NCBI GenBank assembly: GCA_037783415.1
Contig: JAZGTN010000148.1
Location: 496,001-560,000, forward strand
DNA: 64,000 bases
Reading direction: 5' to 3'
From: Leptasterias polaris
Lineage: Eukaryota; Echinodermata; Asteroidea; Forcipulatida; Asteriidae
The translations under genes were made by a program, and so were the position numbers. Below the pieces are notes generated by a model that made no database searches, had not been told where the DNA came from, and saw only the letters and a list, made by a program, of their open reading frames with translations. Each line of letters begins with the position of its first letter. Within the stretch, counting starts at the first letter, position 1. Positions 12,601 to 27,600 of this stretch are shown here, one piece after another.

Positions 12601-15600
12601 TAGTCAAGACACATCTACATCACCTGAGGTAGGCCACAGTAGCATGTAGTTGCATCCAACAATGTCTTACATAGTCCACCATCACAATTATTATAGTGTA
12701 TAGACAAAATATTTAAGACTGGGTTGCTGTAAAAATCAAAGATAATTTTTAAAAGGTGGCAGACTTCAAAAAATGGATTTTGGCAATACTCCATGCATGA
12801 GTTGGTATGGGTACATATAAAACAAAAATAGCAAAAAATTTGATATCAGATGTCGGTTGCCATGGTAACGGCCAAAATAAGATTTATAACCAATTTTGCA
12901 AGTTTTTACACTATTTAAGTAATGAAATAAAGGTAAACTGGAAGCACTGGTACATCTAAAGAGGAGAGTAGAAGCTTTTCTTTCACACATACATGTACAT
13001 GTATTGCACAACCATCTTTACTCTTTCAGAAAATGATTTTAAAATTTAAGTGTGTGTTCCACTTTGGATCAAACCATTATTTTAAATAGGGGTGTTGTCA
13101 TCATATTCTCTCATAGTGAAAAAAGGGGTATCGAATTGGGCCATAAAGCCGAAAGTGGCACTTTGTGAATAATGACACTTTGATAATTGGAAGATAAGAT
13201 ACCAACCTACATAAAAATTGTATAAAATGTTTAGGTATTTCAAGTGCGCGAAAACAGTGTTGCCGGAAAGTTAGCACTTTGGCTGGAAAAAACGCAATGA
13301 ATGGCAAAAAGTTATACAGTAAAGGAAGTCTTAATTGACAAATTATATAACAAATTTGTCATATCTATGGTAGAATACAAAATTAGTGTTGATATGAAGA
13401 GAAAGAAATACTTAAATGGCATTAAAGGCAGTCAGTGTTGCCAGAGACATGATATTCAACCCGTAAATCAGCCACGCCACTCTACTTTACTAATGCTGGA
13501 AAGGCCAATAAATGGTACCACACCATATGAGGCTATCACTGAATTTCATTCCTCCAGGTCATTGAAGTTCTTGAACTTATAGTTTATTACAGTTTCCCTC
13601 ACTTAAGAGTTTGGGATGTGAATCTTGGCTCTATAGCTCTGTAATAGTTAAGGTACATGGAATTGATAAGTGACTTTTAATATCAAACATTTTCTTTTGG
13701 ACCTAGGCTACAGTATTTAAAAATATAACAGTATAAATGGATAAAAAATAAAACAAAGTTGCAACACTATTGCCTGTAACTCGCCTTTTAAGCCTAGTTT
13801 GGTGGTAACATCTGGTGTAATCCACATTATAGCCCTATATTCCATCAAAGAGTTGGCATTATAACCAGCATGTATAGTGAAACATTCAAATTTCAGGAAT
13901 GAAACCTACATGTACATGTTTTTCGAAAAATTATTTTTCCATTTGCGTTTTTTTTTTACAAAATTATTGTCATATTTTATTGTTTACATACATGTACATT
14001 GTTTAGCTATCCTTGCACACGGCACATATAGGGGGTTTCAAATGTAGTAGTTCTTTTAACTAAATACAATTGCTGAATGAAATGACCATCTGCTCAAAGT
14101 TTTCCAGCCGCTGCGGAGGAGGATTTCTTGGACAGTCTACGGGATTTAGTACACAGAACCAATGATATTCAATATCCCATTGTATTTGATACACTTTATT
14201 TTTGCGAACTACTTAACAAAAATAGTTTTACCAAGCAAACAGTTTCAAAACTTAAGGACGTGTACAAACTTCAACATCAACATTTCGGATATTCCAACAA
14301 AGGGCCGTAAACGTCCATTTGTCAAGAAAATTGAACGTTTTGTTGAAACTTGTACCTGCTACAGCAAAATGTAAATATGACCACAAATATATGACAGAAT
14401 TTGCAGGTGTTCCATGAGCAGAATGATTCTCTATTCTCAAAAATTTGCTGTGGTGTTCTTCCCAAATTGACTTTTGCTCAAAACACCCCTATATGGAATA
14501 ATGGAATCTTCACAATTACCTGTACTTGTACCAAGTACATTTTTGGAAAGATTAAGGATGTATATTTACCATATTTAGCTGAGGGGTTGGTCAACTACTT
14601 AGTCTTTATACAGTGAAGCTCACAACCTTCGGTCATTTTTACTTATGAAAAGAGCTAAATAAGGTGGAATATGGTAAATATGCTTTCTTTTTTTATACTT
14701 TGGTTGAAGGCCTCCACATGTGCAAAGAATAAACGAAGTCCATAAAAAAAAATCTGCCACCACATCTTTGATTTTTAGAGCAACCCATTCTTAATTTGAA
14801 TGAAAAAAAACCTGCATTAATATCTCAGTATATTTAAGGTTGTAAATCAATGCAGGACACCATGTACATTTGTCATTATTTTGAATGCAATCTTTACTAT
14901 GCACGTTGATTGAATCTTAATATGACACTGTTCAAACTCTTCAAGAATGGAATGTGATGGTACATGTATATTAATGCTACTTGTCTCGATATGTCACACC
15001 CTTTACCACCTGATTCCTACCATGCCTGTCCTATTCCTATGTTATCCCACTTTATGTATCCCATGATATGCTGCTGCTACAGTCATCAGATGGTGAAGAG
15101 CTTGTCATAGCATCGGGATGGAGGGTATGCATTGGTTTGTGTTTATCATCAGTAATATTTATGTGTACAGCTAATCTCATTAAGACAATTAAATTCAAAA
15201 CATTATTTATTTAATCCATAAATATTTAACATACGCAGACAAATCCACTAAAAGAAAACAAAGCCTATGACGTAGCCTCAAACTCCTCATGTCCCATCAA
15301 GAAAAAAAATCAAAATTTTCCGGCATGAGACAAGCAGGACAGACCATTCTGCTTCAATTGTTAGGGAGGCAGTGGAGACATGAGTTTCATTACACACACC
15401 CATTTATAGCAATAGACAGTACCCATAGAATGGACTCTCCATCACTTAACATTGCAACAAGTCTTCATTATCCTCTCCATAGATTACTTTACATCTCACC
15501 TTGCCAATCAGCTGTTATTCTTTTCCTCATGACACACCCATCTATGGGCATTTGCCCGTAATAATATCTCCCCAAAATATGCAGGGATTTTATTTTCGAT

Positions 15601-18600
15601 TATGAAAATATTCTTCTTCTCTAACAATTCTTCCCTTGGTAATTTGTGAGGGAAAAGGAGGCAAGGACTGCTGGGACAGTGCAGAGTTTACATTAGGTTA
15701 TGTCATAGGTCTAGTTTAGTTCAGTGGATTTGTAGGTAACAAAGGTGAGTATTCTTAATATGATAGAAAATCTCTTCAGTGAGAATGTGTGTGTAAAAGC
15801 AGTCCATACAGGTATACAAACAATATTTACTCTTTTTGTAACATTTTTTACGTTTTGTTTCACTCACTAGGTATAAAAGATAAATTCTCTGGTACATACT
15901 TTTTTTATTAAGCTCTCAAGTGTGTTTTTTAATCATATATATTCACTTTATGTGTACATAATTGTACACTGGGACAGGTTTTGTTCATGTCTTTTCAGCT
16001 TTTCAAAAAATATATCATTAGTATTGATTGGACCAATGAAAACACATACATGTACTGGATGTCCAGTTAGCACCAAGAGCAGTGTGTTTTGATTTGGAGG
16101 TGTTACTCAATCTGGAAATGCTCCATGAAAGACATCAATGTTTGCCACGAAGCAAAGGTCAATTACAATAAGAATCCAATAAGAATGTAATAAGAATGTA
16201 ATGGGAGTATCATAGGATAATTCTTTTCATTGCTCACTGCATCCTTCTGTGCTTTGTGGAACTACATGTATTAGGGTTTCTAGTTGGCAGCAGACTTGAC
16301 AGGTGAATCATTTATGGGCAGCAGACTTGACAGATGAATCAATTATTCTGGGAAATGTGCACATGCTTAGAAGAAAAGTACTGGCTTGTCTGCTGCCATC
16401 TATCATCCCAAAGTTTCTCACTCCATGGTAAGCAGCATCATGAAGTTAGCCCTAGGATACCTGTACCAAAGCACTGCAGATGGCTACTGGCTCTAAATGT
16501 CATGTATGTAACATACTGACCCATGAACATCACACACCAAAGGTTCTATGGTCTAGCAATGTCATATCTTATAAAATTGTGGCATTAATCAGTAAAGAAG
16601 ATGGCTACTGCTTTTGTTGCACAGTCGCTGTCATCACTGGTTTGTCACATCTTGATGCTGGCCTAATGGATTGGTCTATTTATGAGTGTATTCAGAGCTG
16701 AGAAAATTAGACTTTTGTCTGAATTCAGACCTTTTAATGTCTGCTTAATGAAAAAAAAGTAGCTGTTATTTTCTTCAGGTAAAAAGAAAACGAGCCCTCT
16801 GATGTGCTTCTCTAGTACTAAAGATAATGTTCACAAAAGGTCCTTATAACTCGTAACTCAAGGGGTTAATCATTTCAATATACCTCCAAAACTGTGGATC
16901 CTAGTTTCCACCATTATTGTCTGAGTAGCTTCCTAGATGCTACCTATGGTTAGGTCATCCAAGGCAGCCCTGGTAAAGGCTAATCTAGCAATCTTACACT
17001 TCTTTGTGAGAATCACGAGTGACAGTTGAAATGTCAAGGTCAATGTTACTTAATTATTAGATTTTCCCTTAATTAGTTGATTGTTTGAGTAAATTAAATA
17101 ACCGTAGCTGTTTTGTTTTGTTTTTTCATTATTTTACAGTTAGTATTTTGTGATGCTATAAGTCACAATCTGTTTACATGTGGTGTCACTAATCCAGGTT
17201 TGCCTTGACTTACCTGCTTTGTAAGTAAAGTAGTTGTGGCTGACTTGGGTTAGTCACAGGAATGACATTATGAGCTTCTTGAATGATCCAGGCAAGCTAC
17301 TCCAAAGCACATAGTACATGTATGCAACTTTATTCTAACAGACTCCAAATCTAATTGATCTAATTTGGATAGTTGTTGAGGAAGAAATTTAAACAGAAGG
17401 TCAACACACTTTGCTTTTTGTTGGGGGTGTTAGGGCATTTATTGGGTTGTTCGTTGGGTTGTTTGTTTGTTTGTTTGTTTGTATTTGTTTCTAGGGAGGA
17501 GAAATAAATGGAGGGAGTGAAGTTACTGGACTGTCAAAAATAGTTAGGTTTCACTAACAAAGGTTTCAAACTTCTCTTGGTAGGGTAAAGAACCAGTACT
17601 TTTAATGTTATGTGTTTTGTTTGCTTGTTTGTTTGTTTATTTGTTTTTGTTCTGTTTTGTTTTGGGGTGTTTGGAGTAAAAAGATTACTTAGTTTTGAAT
17701 AAACTAGTTACTGCAAAGAGGGCCACACAGTTATATAATTTGAGTTTTGTCTTGTAGGCAAGACATGTTGTTGTCCTTATGGGGCTTTGTATGACGATAA
17801 TGTACTTCTTTATTGTACATGTACTTGTACATGTAGATTTGTTAGCTGTAATAAGTTATGTATTTGTTTGTTGACAGAGTAAAACAGGTGCCAACCTGGA
17901 AGGGGACAGTGATGCTGATGTAGACAGCCTTCAGTATGATTCAGATACCCCTGCCCCACGACCAAGCTACAATAAATACAAAACCTCTATCAGCAGTGAT
18001 TCATCATCTCATATTCAACCAGACTCTCCTAGAAGAGGTAGCACTAAAGATGGCCATTCATCACCAACATTCATGGAGAAAGTCAATGCATTATTCAGAT
18101 CTGATTCATCAGATTCTTCTACCCCACCGACACCAACACGAAAAAAACCATCTTTATTGAAGAATATTATGGATCTTGCCCTAGAGACAACAGTGAGCAA
18201 GGAATCAATAGGTATGTTTCAATTCTAATCAATTCCTTTTTTTCAAAATGCTCCATTTTGACTTTTCTCTACATCATTGTATATGTTCAAAATTGCAAAT
18301 GACAATCATAGAATGTGAATGTGAGAGGTACATATAAATATAACTAGTTGTCCATTATTTAAAAGGAAATCACAAAGCCCTGATTGGTGTGTGCACAATG
18401 CTACGGGGGAAAATTTGTTTTGTAAATTTGCTTAAAGTTTTGTTTTTATAAGGACGTTTATTAGCTAAGTAGCTGGTCATTGAATGAGCCAATGGAGCAA
18501 TTTGTTAGCAAGATCTTTGCTTATTTAATGGGTTGTGGAATAGTAGTTAACTGTCATTTGCCTTGAAATCTACAAAGAAAAGTCACCACAACATCTAGAA

Positions 18601-21600
18601 GATTTTCATGTTCTCATCGTACAAAATTGGACAAATCATTTTTTTATTTTATGAAAGCAATTGGAATCATTAAAATATACCAGAAACAAGGTGAAAAGTT
18701 GAAGTTGACTTCATGGCACAGCTTATAAAGTGCTTTACTGGGCAAAGTGTTTATTGTATGTATACATGCAATTTCTTTAAGGTTTAGAGTTAAAACTGGT
18801 GTTTGAAGTCTATCTTTTTGACCCATGGGAAAATCATGAAATGTAAATTTGTCTGTAGGATATGTTGTCTCCAGAAAATAAAAACAAAGAATTTATACTG
18901 GAGACTTTTGTCTGATTAGGCTTACTGTCAGCAAAGTCATTGACCCCAGCATGCAGTAGCTTAATTGTTCCTACTGAAGTTGGAAAGAATGGCAGTAGAA
19001 GTTGCCATGAAGCTGGCTGTAATTGACATTCACACATGTATACACTGAACATGTAAAAAGCAAGGAGCATGCTAGTAGTATGCTCAATAGTATTTACAGA
19101 TTTTATTGTGAAAATCAATCCTTTTTTTCAGTGATAAATCTGTAGGCAGTTTTGATGTTAAGTGTCTTTCTAAAGTTCATCATTACTTGTGTTTTGTGTA
19201 CATATAAGTGAAGTTTGGTGATGTTAATGCCCAGTGCTGATGGTGATGTGGTAGAATTGGCAAGTATAATTTGCATGTGAGGTTGCATTTAATCAGATTT
19301 ATCATGTGCAATAACATATCATGTAATTTGCATGGACATAATACCATTTAACTGTTAACTTTACAATTGAAACTTAAGTAAATGGCAGATGACAATGGAT
19401 TATTTTGACTAATCTTGTTTTTATAATTTCAATGGATACATGTATCACTTAATTAATGTTGCGGTAACTATACATGTACATTAGGTGGGAGACTTTTGAG
19501 GGTGTAATGTGGTAGCAGACTTGCCATGTAAATCCAGTATTCTTAGAACTGTAAACATAATAATCATTAAAAGTAAATAATTAAGAATTCCCTGGTAGGT
19601 CATGCTGCCACCTATTTTCTTAAAGTCTCCCATTATATGCAAATAAAGAAGCATGCTTTGATCACAGGTACAAATTTACTTGGCTTAAACTGTTTTCAAA
19701 ATAAAAATAAAAACTGTGTATAAAGTATTTTTGAAATTGGTACAACTACAACCAGAAGTAACACCCATTGATTTATTTGGCAAGGTTAATATTCAAGTTT
19801 TTAAGTGACTGTTGGTGACATGCTGATTGTGTCAAACATTGCTGCAAACACTGCAAGCTTTTTACTTACATGAAGGAAACACTCAAACTTCAATTTTTAA
19901 ACTTATACACTGTGTGTAATAAAAAGCCAGACCTGTAATTCAACTGCAGCTAAAGTCACATGTACTGTATGAATTATTTCAAAACAACTTGCATTGCTTG
20001 ATTGTGTGTGGAGACCTTTGAGACCATAGCAAGCGTCCCACGAACTGGTCCTTTTCTATTTTTCTTGTTGCTGAGAACAATGGAAAAAGGTCCGATGAGT
20101 AGGACACCATGTATCATCTCAAAAGTCTGCCACTGATGTGATCTTATTCTTAGATTGCTATCGTAACAATTGGCATACCTGGATGTTTAATATCATTGCT
20201 GTGCACTCTCATTCCAGTGTGATTTTTAGTTGACAGTTTACTAGAAAACACTTAGTAGTGGTGTGTACACCCTGTAATGCTGTGATGAATTGTAATGGTT
20301 ATTGTACAGGTTCCCCTACATCTGTGACAAGTGCTGACCCTGATGAGTATAGTCCAAGTGTTAGATCAGACCCTGGACCATATAGAGGTAGTAGTAGAGG
20401 GACAACCAATGCTATGGGGTTACCTCTAAGAAAGAAGAAACCATCTTCTCCATTCCCAAGAGGTAAGGAGCTACATGTACTGAGGCAACTTTTAACATGG
20501 TTGAATTGTAGATACTTGGAATGTGTCATTTTAACCTACACAAATACATACAGTACCATATTTCCCAAAAGAAAGTTTATTATTTGTCCCAAATGATTTG
20601 TTACATCCCAGGAAAGATTTCATGCTGAAATAAATTGCTCATTGTACAAGTTGTATATCTTATTACTGGCAAGCTGCGAAGCAGAGTGAGCCTACATTGT
20701 AGATGCAGGGATGTGATTTCTCCGCTTTTAACCGTTTTCGGGGAGGGGGGGGGGGGGTTCAAAACTTAAGATCAAATTCATTAAAAAATGAAGATAAAAC
20801 CATATATAATGCCCCAGATTGCAGAGTAGGGCTATTCAAACCAAAGATAAATAACATTAGCGGGCTTCGTGCTCGCAAGTTTTGGAGCTCGCAAGCTTTT
20901 GGAGCTCGCAAGCTTTTGGAGCTCGCAAGCTTTTGGAGCTCGCAAGCTTTTGGAGCTCGCAAGCTTTTGGAGCTCGCAAGCTTTTGGAGCTCGCAAGCTT
21001 TTGGAGCTCGCAAGCTTTTGGAGCTCGCAAGCTTTTGGAGCTCGCAAGCTTTTGGAGCTCGCAAGCTTTTGGAGCTCGCAAGCTTTTGGAGCTCGCAAGC
21101 TTTTGGAGCTCGCAAGCTTTTGGAGCTCGCAAGCTTTTGGAGCTCGCAAGCTTTTGGAGCTCGCAAGCTTTTGGAGCTCGCAAGCTTTTGGAGCTCGCAA
21201 GCTTTTGGAGCTCGCAAGCTTTTGGAGCTCGCAAGCTTTTGGAGCTCGCAAGCTTTTGGAGCTCGCAAGCTTTTGGAGCTCGCAAGCTTTTGGAGCTCGC
21301 AAGCTTTTGGAGCTCGCAAGCTTTTGGATCTTGCGCTCAGAGTTCAGTTGTTTTTTTCACATCCCTGTAGATGTAATGCCAAATTTCATCCTTCTGTTCA
21401 TCCATTTGACCGGCCACATTAAGCCCTTTGTGAAACTATTAAACAGTGACAGCCATGTTTTGTGTTTCTCAACCAATTTTGAGGTTTCTTAATTTAAAAA
21501 AATGTAATGTAAAAACATGTAAATAGTACTGACTTACATCAACACAGTAGACATGCAGATATTGTTCAAACAAAAATTAAACTCATTATTATGTCACCAG

Positions 21601-24600
21601 TTCTGGCTAAAACAACGTCAAACTTGAATGGCCATAGTTCCTTAATTTTGCAATGATATTCTGACTTGAAACTTGAATCAAGTATTGCTACTGACATTTA
21701 CATGTAGATTCATATGTAAAGATACAACACACAAGTATGTCCTGAAGATTTAATACAGTCTAATTCCCCCAGTAATTTTTTACCATGCAATCATAGATAC
21801 ACACTGTAGATACATGTTAGTCTAGTCAATCTGTGCCCCAAAAATGGCTTGACCTAGACAAAATTGCAACAGAAATGATTTTTTTTGCAAGTGTCTCTTG
21901 AAACCCTCCCAAACAACATATCAAAAAAGTAGAAAAAAGGAAGTAGGGGAAATATGCCTAATTTGCATAAATTAAAAATTGCCGCTTTTACATGTACCTC
22001 TATTTTCAGTAATATATGTTCGCACACCCTCTAATGCTAGTAGAAATCTTATTTTTTCCACACAATATTTTCATGGGTATGGTCACTGCATATTCTCCAA
22101 ACACATCTGAGCAAGACAAAAATCCAAGATGGCTGCCATTTTTCAAGATGGCCACCATTTTCCGGCCAAAGTCAAATTATCGCTAGTTCCTTCAAAGGAG
22201 GCGCCTGTTTCGGCCTAACGTATTTTCATATGATTGTCAGTCGTGACTGGCACACGTAATAAATCGCTAAAGAGGGCTTGCAAGGGCTTATCTCCCATTT
22301 TCTAACCGCAGAAATGATGGCAAGACATCAAAGGACTCCAGCTAGTTGGGGAACAGATGTTTTTAATCAATTCAATGGGTCTAGGACTTTTGGCGACTAC
22401 GCGCGTGACCTCGGTGTCATTGACATTTACCAGGCGGCCATTGCTTTGTGTACAAACCAAAGCACAGGCGCAATGGGAGAATTTTTTTTCTCGGCCCCTC
22501 TGACCCAAGTCAACGACCCCTGTTGATTGACACCCCTTTCAGACTGTGTCTAATGGTACTGCTGAGGATATCATGGACTATCGCATGCCTGGGATTTACC
22601 AAGTGGGTGCTGTTATGTTTTTCGTGACTTGTGACAGTCGCTTTGACAGCCGAACTATGAATGTATAGATAATTATACAAGCTATTTTCCAGCAAGTAAC
22701 ACATATTAGTGTATTTGGGGAAGAGTGAAATCATGTAGCCGTGTGCAAACAAACCATAAGATGAGACTAGTGTGACCACAAAAAACATTTTGATGGTTTT
22801 AGATATAATTATGCATCATATAGAGTGTTTTTAGAGAACAACACGCAAAGAAAATAGTAGGACCGGAACGCACTCAAAGTGTTCAAAAAGCTTTAGGTTA
22901 AATATTTATCAAAATTATTTCCTTGTTGATGGATGGAGAATCATGTATGTCAACTAAAGCTTTAAAAAAAACGCATGAGGCGTCATGTGTATAGTTCTTA
23001 ATAGGGAAGGGGGGGGGGGAGAAAGTTAGAGGGCAAAGGCACAAGGGGAACAGGTGTTGGTTGGGGTGGGGTTTGGATAGGAAGGAGGGTGTGAGAAAGA
23101 AGAAGACTGCCCAATTAAACTTAAGCGAAATAGCACTGTGATTCGGGTGGAGCGAGGAATTTGGAACTAATTTTGGTGGTAGCAAAAGATAAATGGGCAG
23201 AGAGAGGTTGTGAAAAAGAAAACACATGTTTTTGATGTGGTCTCTGGTAATAAATCATCCCCTGACTGTTTAGATGTTGTTTTTGGTGTGAGACAAATGT
23301 CTCCGTTTTCCAAATAATCAAGGCGATGGTTAAAACAGACCTAATCTTTGATGTTTTTATGCATTTTCACGAAAGAAAGAGTGAGGTTTTTTGGATGGGG
23401 AAGGGGTTGTTGGAACTCACTAAAAAGTGTGTAAGGGGAAGAGTGAAATCATACATGTAGCTGTGTGCAAGCAGACCATGAGATGAGACTAGTATGACCA
23501 CAAAAAACATTTTGATGGTATTAGATACGTGCATCATAGAGAAGAGTTTTAGAGAAGGACATGCAAAGAAAATAGTAGGACCAGAACACACTCAAAGTGT
23601 TTAAAAAGCTTTAAGTTAAATATTTATAAAAATTCTCCCCCTGTTGAGGAAGAATCATGTATGGAAACTAAAGCTTTTAAAAAACGCATAAGGCGTCATG
23701 TATAGTTCTTAAAGTGATGGGGGGGGGGGAGGTGAAAGGGCAAAGCCACAGGGGGAACAGGGGTTAGTTGAGGGGGGATAGGATGGAGGGTTTTTAGAGA
23801 AGGACACACCCAAAAAATGGTGTGTGTAAGGGGAATATTTAACCTAAAGCTTTTTGAACACTTTGAGTGCATTCCGGTCCTACTATTTTCTCTGCGTGTC
23901 CTCTAAAACTCTCTATATCATGCATATATATCTAATAGTATACCATCAAAATGTTTTTTATGGTCACACTAGTTTCATCTTATGGTTTGTTTGCACACAA
24001 CTACATGTATGATTTCACTCTTCCCCTTACACTTTTAGTTCACAAAACTCTTTAAACCGCATCTGGGCAGTGTTACAGCAATTCTATATAAAACCATCGT
24101 TTTTCATATTACCTTTAATATCAGCAAAATCTGTTGCATACCTATTTAAATCTATGCAAAATTCTTAATTGTGATATTTCTGAAACTGGGATAAACTAAT
24201 TTATTATTACACTTGGGGGTCATACACTTTATTGCAGCCTTTTCCTTTGATGGGAAATTCAACCTCTCAATTGTTTAAACACTGCATGCAAGTTAGAGTT
24301 ACTTTTGAATGATTCCTGAAAGTGTAATAAAGTTGACAAGTGTTTATTTTTAAGTGGAAATTGTATATGGGATTACTAGTAATATACACTGTAGAGAAAT
24401 GTCATACCACTGAGTCTGAAACATAATATTAGCGCAGCGGTCATTCAAATCAGATTATTATCTTACTAACTAGTGAGAATTTGATTTTGGCGGGAAAATG
24501 GTGGCCATCTTTAAAAAATGGCAGCCATCTTGGATTTTTTCTTGCTCAGATGTGTTTGGAGAATATGCAGTGACCCTACCCATGAAAATACTGTGTGGAA

Positions 24601-27600
24601 AAAATCAGATTTCTACTAGCATTAGAGGGTGTGCATACATACCTATATTATTGAAAATAGAGGCAAAAGCGGTAATTTTTAATTTATGCAAACAAGGCAT
24701 ATTTCCCCTACTAACTTTTTTCTACTTTTTTGATATGTTGTTTTGGAGGGCTTCAAGAGACACTTGCAAAAAAAAAAATTTCTGTTGCAATTTTGTCTAG
24801 GTCAAACCATAGATTGACTAGACTATGTAGATAGATAGATAGATAGATACAGTGTAAATAGATAGATAAAACTTTATTGTCCCACCAGTGGAAATTCATG
24901 TTTGAGGTTCCTTGCCAATTTTGTTTGATTTATAACTGTTTACTAACTTGTCTGGATACCACCTCGATTCTCAAAACTGGTTTTATTTAAACAGATGCTT
25001 ACATTTTGTTTTCCCCTATCCTGAGTCTACCCCCAGTGAAAGAAACAACATGACAGCACATGACCAGTTGTCAAATGCACATTTATGTTCTTTTCCATTT
25101 CCATTATTTATTTTCTTCAGCCTAGATAGTTTTGCATATGTTCATACATGTACACGACATATATATGGGATACATACTTGCACAGTCTATACATTTCAAT
25201 AGTTCCTTGTAAAATTCTATGTTGTCTAATCTGATCTTGATCTGCTTAAGTACCTGTAATTTACATTCTTGTATTTGATGACATATGAGAACTGAGATCG
25301 AGAACCACATGTAAGAATTTGTTTTTGTATTTTGTTCGTCAGACAATGTAAGAACTAGACCAGTCTCTTTTTAATGATCATCAAGCTGTCTGAATCTAGC
25401 AAAGTGCATAGTAATACCTGCTACATACATGTAGCAGGTATTACATATGCATTCAGACATTTATGGTGCATAATAAGGGAGAGAAGACTTTTTGAGTCAC
25501 GGTGTAACAAAGACACCAGTGTCTCGGTTACGCGTGAAACTGTCGACTTTTACTTTCTTGGCCTACGTTTGAAGGTTTTCATTGAAAATAGCTGAATTAC
25601 AGTATACCAATGATGTTTACATATTACCCTTTGAAATTTAAATTTTCAATGAAAACCTACTAATTTATGGCAAAACAAGTCACTAGTCACACTGTAACAG
25701 GAAACTGAGATTCCGGTGTCTCCGTTACAGTGTGATGGATAGTTTTGGATCGTGTCTGAAAACAAAAAATCTGATTCGAGAAATTGCAGTTATAAATTAA
25801 ACGTAGGAGTTATCCCCACCACTTAAACAGGCAAAGAATATAGAAAGTACATTATCTTTTGAGATATAACACCATGTCACGCTTTGGCCCCCTTATTTAT
25901 GGAAAGACCCACATGCTGCAACATTTAAGAATTTGAACTTGCAATCCAGTGTACATGTATGTACTTTTTCAAGCTTCTTGTTTGAATGATTGTAGATACT
26001 CGACGTTCATTAGTGGAGCGTTCTTCACTCATCAGGCACAGCTCAACAAAGAAACCTGAAAAAGATCGCAAAAGACTCTCAATCTCAGATGACAGACCCA
26101 ACAGGTAGGTGACTATGCTGTGCGGCTTATTTTCTTCAATGAAAATTGAGTTCAGTCTGTTATTATAACCACCTTTCAATTCATAGTTGTCGTTTTAGTC
26201 ATTCAAGCCGTTTCACCTTGAGCATGACCAGTAGTAGATGAATGAAAATATTGTTGTAGTCCTTCACAGGTTTTTTAAAATTAAATTTGTGATTCCTTAA
26301 ATTAAATTTGTTATTCCTGATTCATGACACATGTTTACTCAATGTTTTTTAGAAGTTTGAGATTAACTCGTGATTTTCATTAAGTGGCAAATCAGTCCAA
26401 AATCACAAACATTTTTATTCTTCCAAACATTCATTGCTGTTAACATTTTCACCAATTGTCGAAGAAATAGCAATTGAAGTATTGCTATAACCTCAATTTA
26501 AAGGTGTACAATATTCATAATAAAATGTCAATTTTTTTTTTTTGTGGTTGTTTGTTTTCCACTAAAATGTGTATTTTCAGGGCAATATTTTTTAAAGATT
26601 CTTGTGCCTTGCCTGACCCAGAAACCTAACCCTCACTCATATACATGTAGACATTTTGTTGTTTAGTGTAACAAGAATGCTAGGTTGAATTTGTGATTTC
26701 ATCATTTCCATCCTATTATTACTCCATGGACTCTATGCATGAAATCAACAGATTCCCCATTCCAGTGCAGTTTTGGGCATCTCAATGGAATCTGCAAGCT
26801 TCTGGACCTCCCTATAATCTGATTCCTGGCATGCAATGTTATAACATGGACCTACACAAACATACTTACTGCAGTCTTTAAAAATGTACCTACATATAAT
26901 AACACTTAATTTTATTCAGCCACACATTTCATCGTACATATATGTTTAATTCAAACCATTCTTTGGTGACAACATTTATACAAACAGTAACATGACAATC
27001 AGGAATGACTTTGCATTCTTCCACTCTAGTGTTTCTCAATGGCCATTAAGACCTAATGCCATGTTAAGGGACTTATACATCCACAAATATCATGGATATC
27101 AAACCAACCAAGCCTCTGCTTTGTTAAACTTACAAATCAAACGATTTAAAGTTATTCCAGGTCATGTGGCCTGTCACAAAGAGACAAACAATGCTGTGTT
27201 GTTGACTTAACATGTCTATCAAATTGGAATATTGAGTTGAAAAGACTGAGAAAGTTCTCAGGGCACCAAACTTGTTCCATATTGCGGTAATATTATTAGA
27301 TACAACCAAGTTCAGATAACTAAAACAAATAATAAGCTAATAACTTTAATGCCAACCTCAGAAGCTGGCCTCTCATTTTTGAAACAAATCATCTTAGAAA
27401 TAGGTCACGTCAGGCATTTAAAAAAGAACAGTTTTTAAGTATTTTCTTATAGCGATGTCTTACTTCATTTGTACAGATCAATGTTAGACATACATTCATA
27501 TAGAATGCTACAAAACTTCTGGATAGCTCTTTGAAATCCCTTTTTCTGAAAAACAAAGAATGTCAAAGAGCTATCATTTGGACGTTAACTTATTCAACAA

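Larger units (their letters stand above)
12629..17877. other. Intron 8 (5.2 kb), mostly unassigned
   Basis: The intron contains a possible repeat block at 13080-14620 with an unexplained ORF (14108-14310), a degenerate DIRS terminus at 15.57-15.80 kb (separate entry), a TTTTTT-rich stretch at 15840-15930, and GTTT runs at 17460-17490 and 17620-17650. No splice-compatible coding exon was recognised. Confidence 0.45.

Noticed and set aside
20703..21492. Long ORFs (up to 239 codons) on both strands
   Set aside because: They are produced by the stop-free 17-bp repeat; no unique protein sequence is involved.
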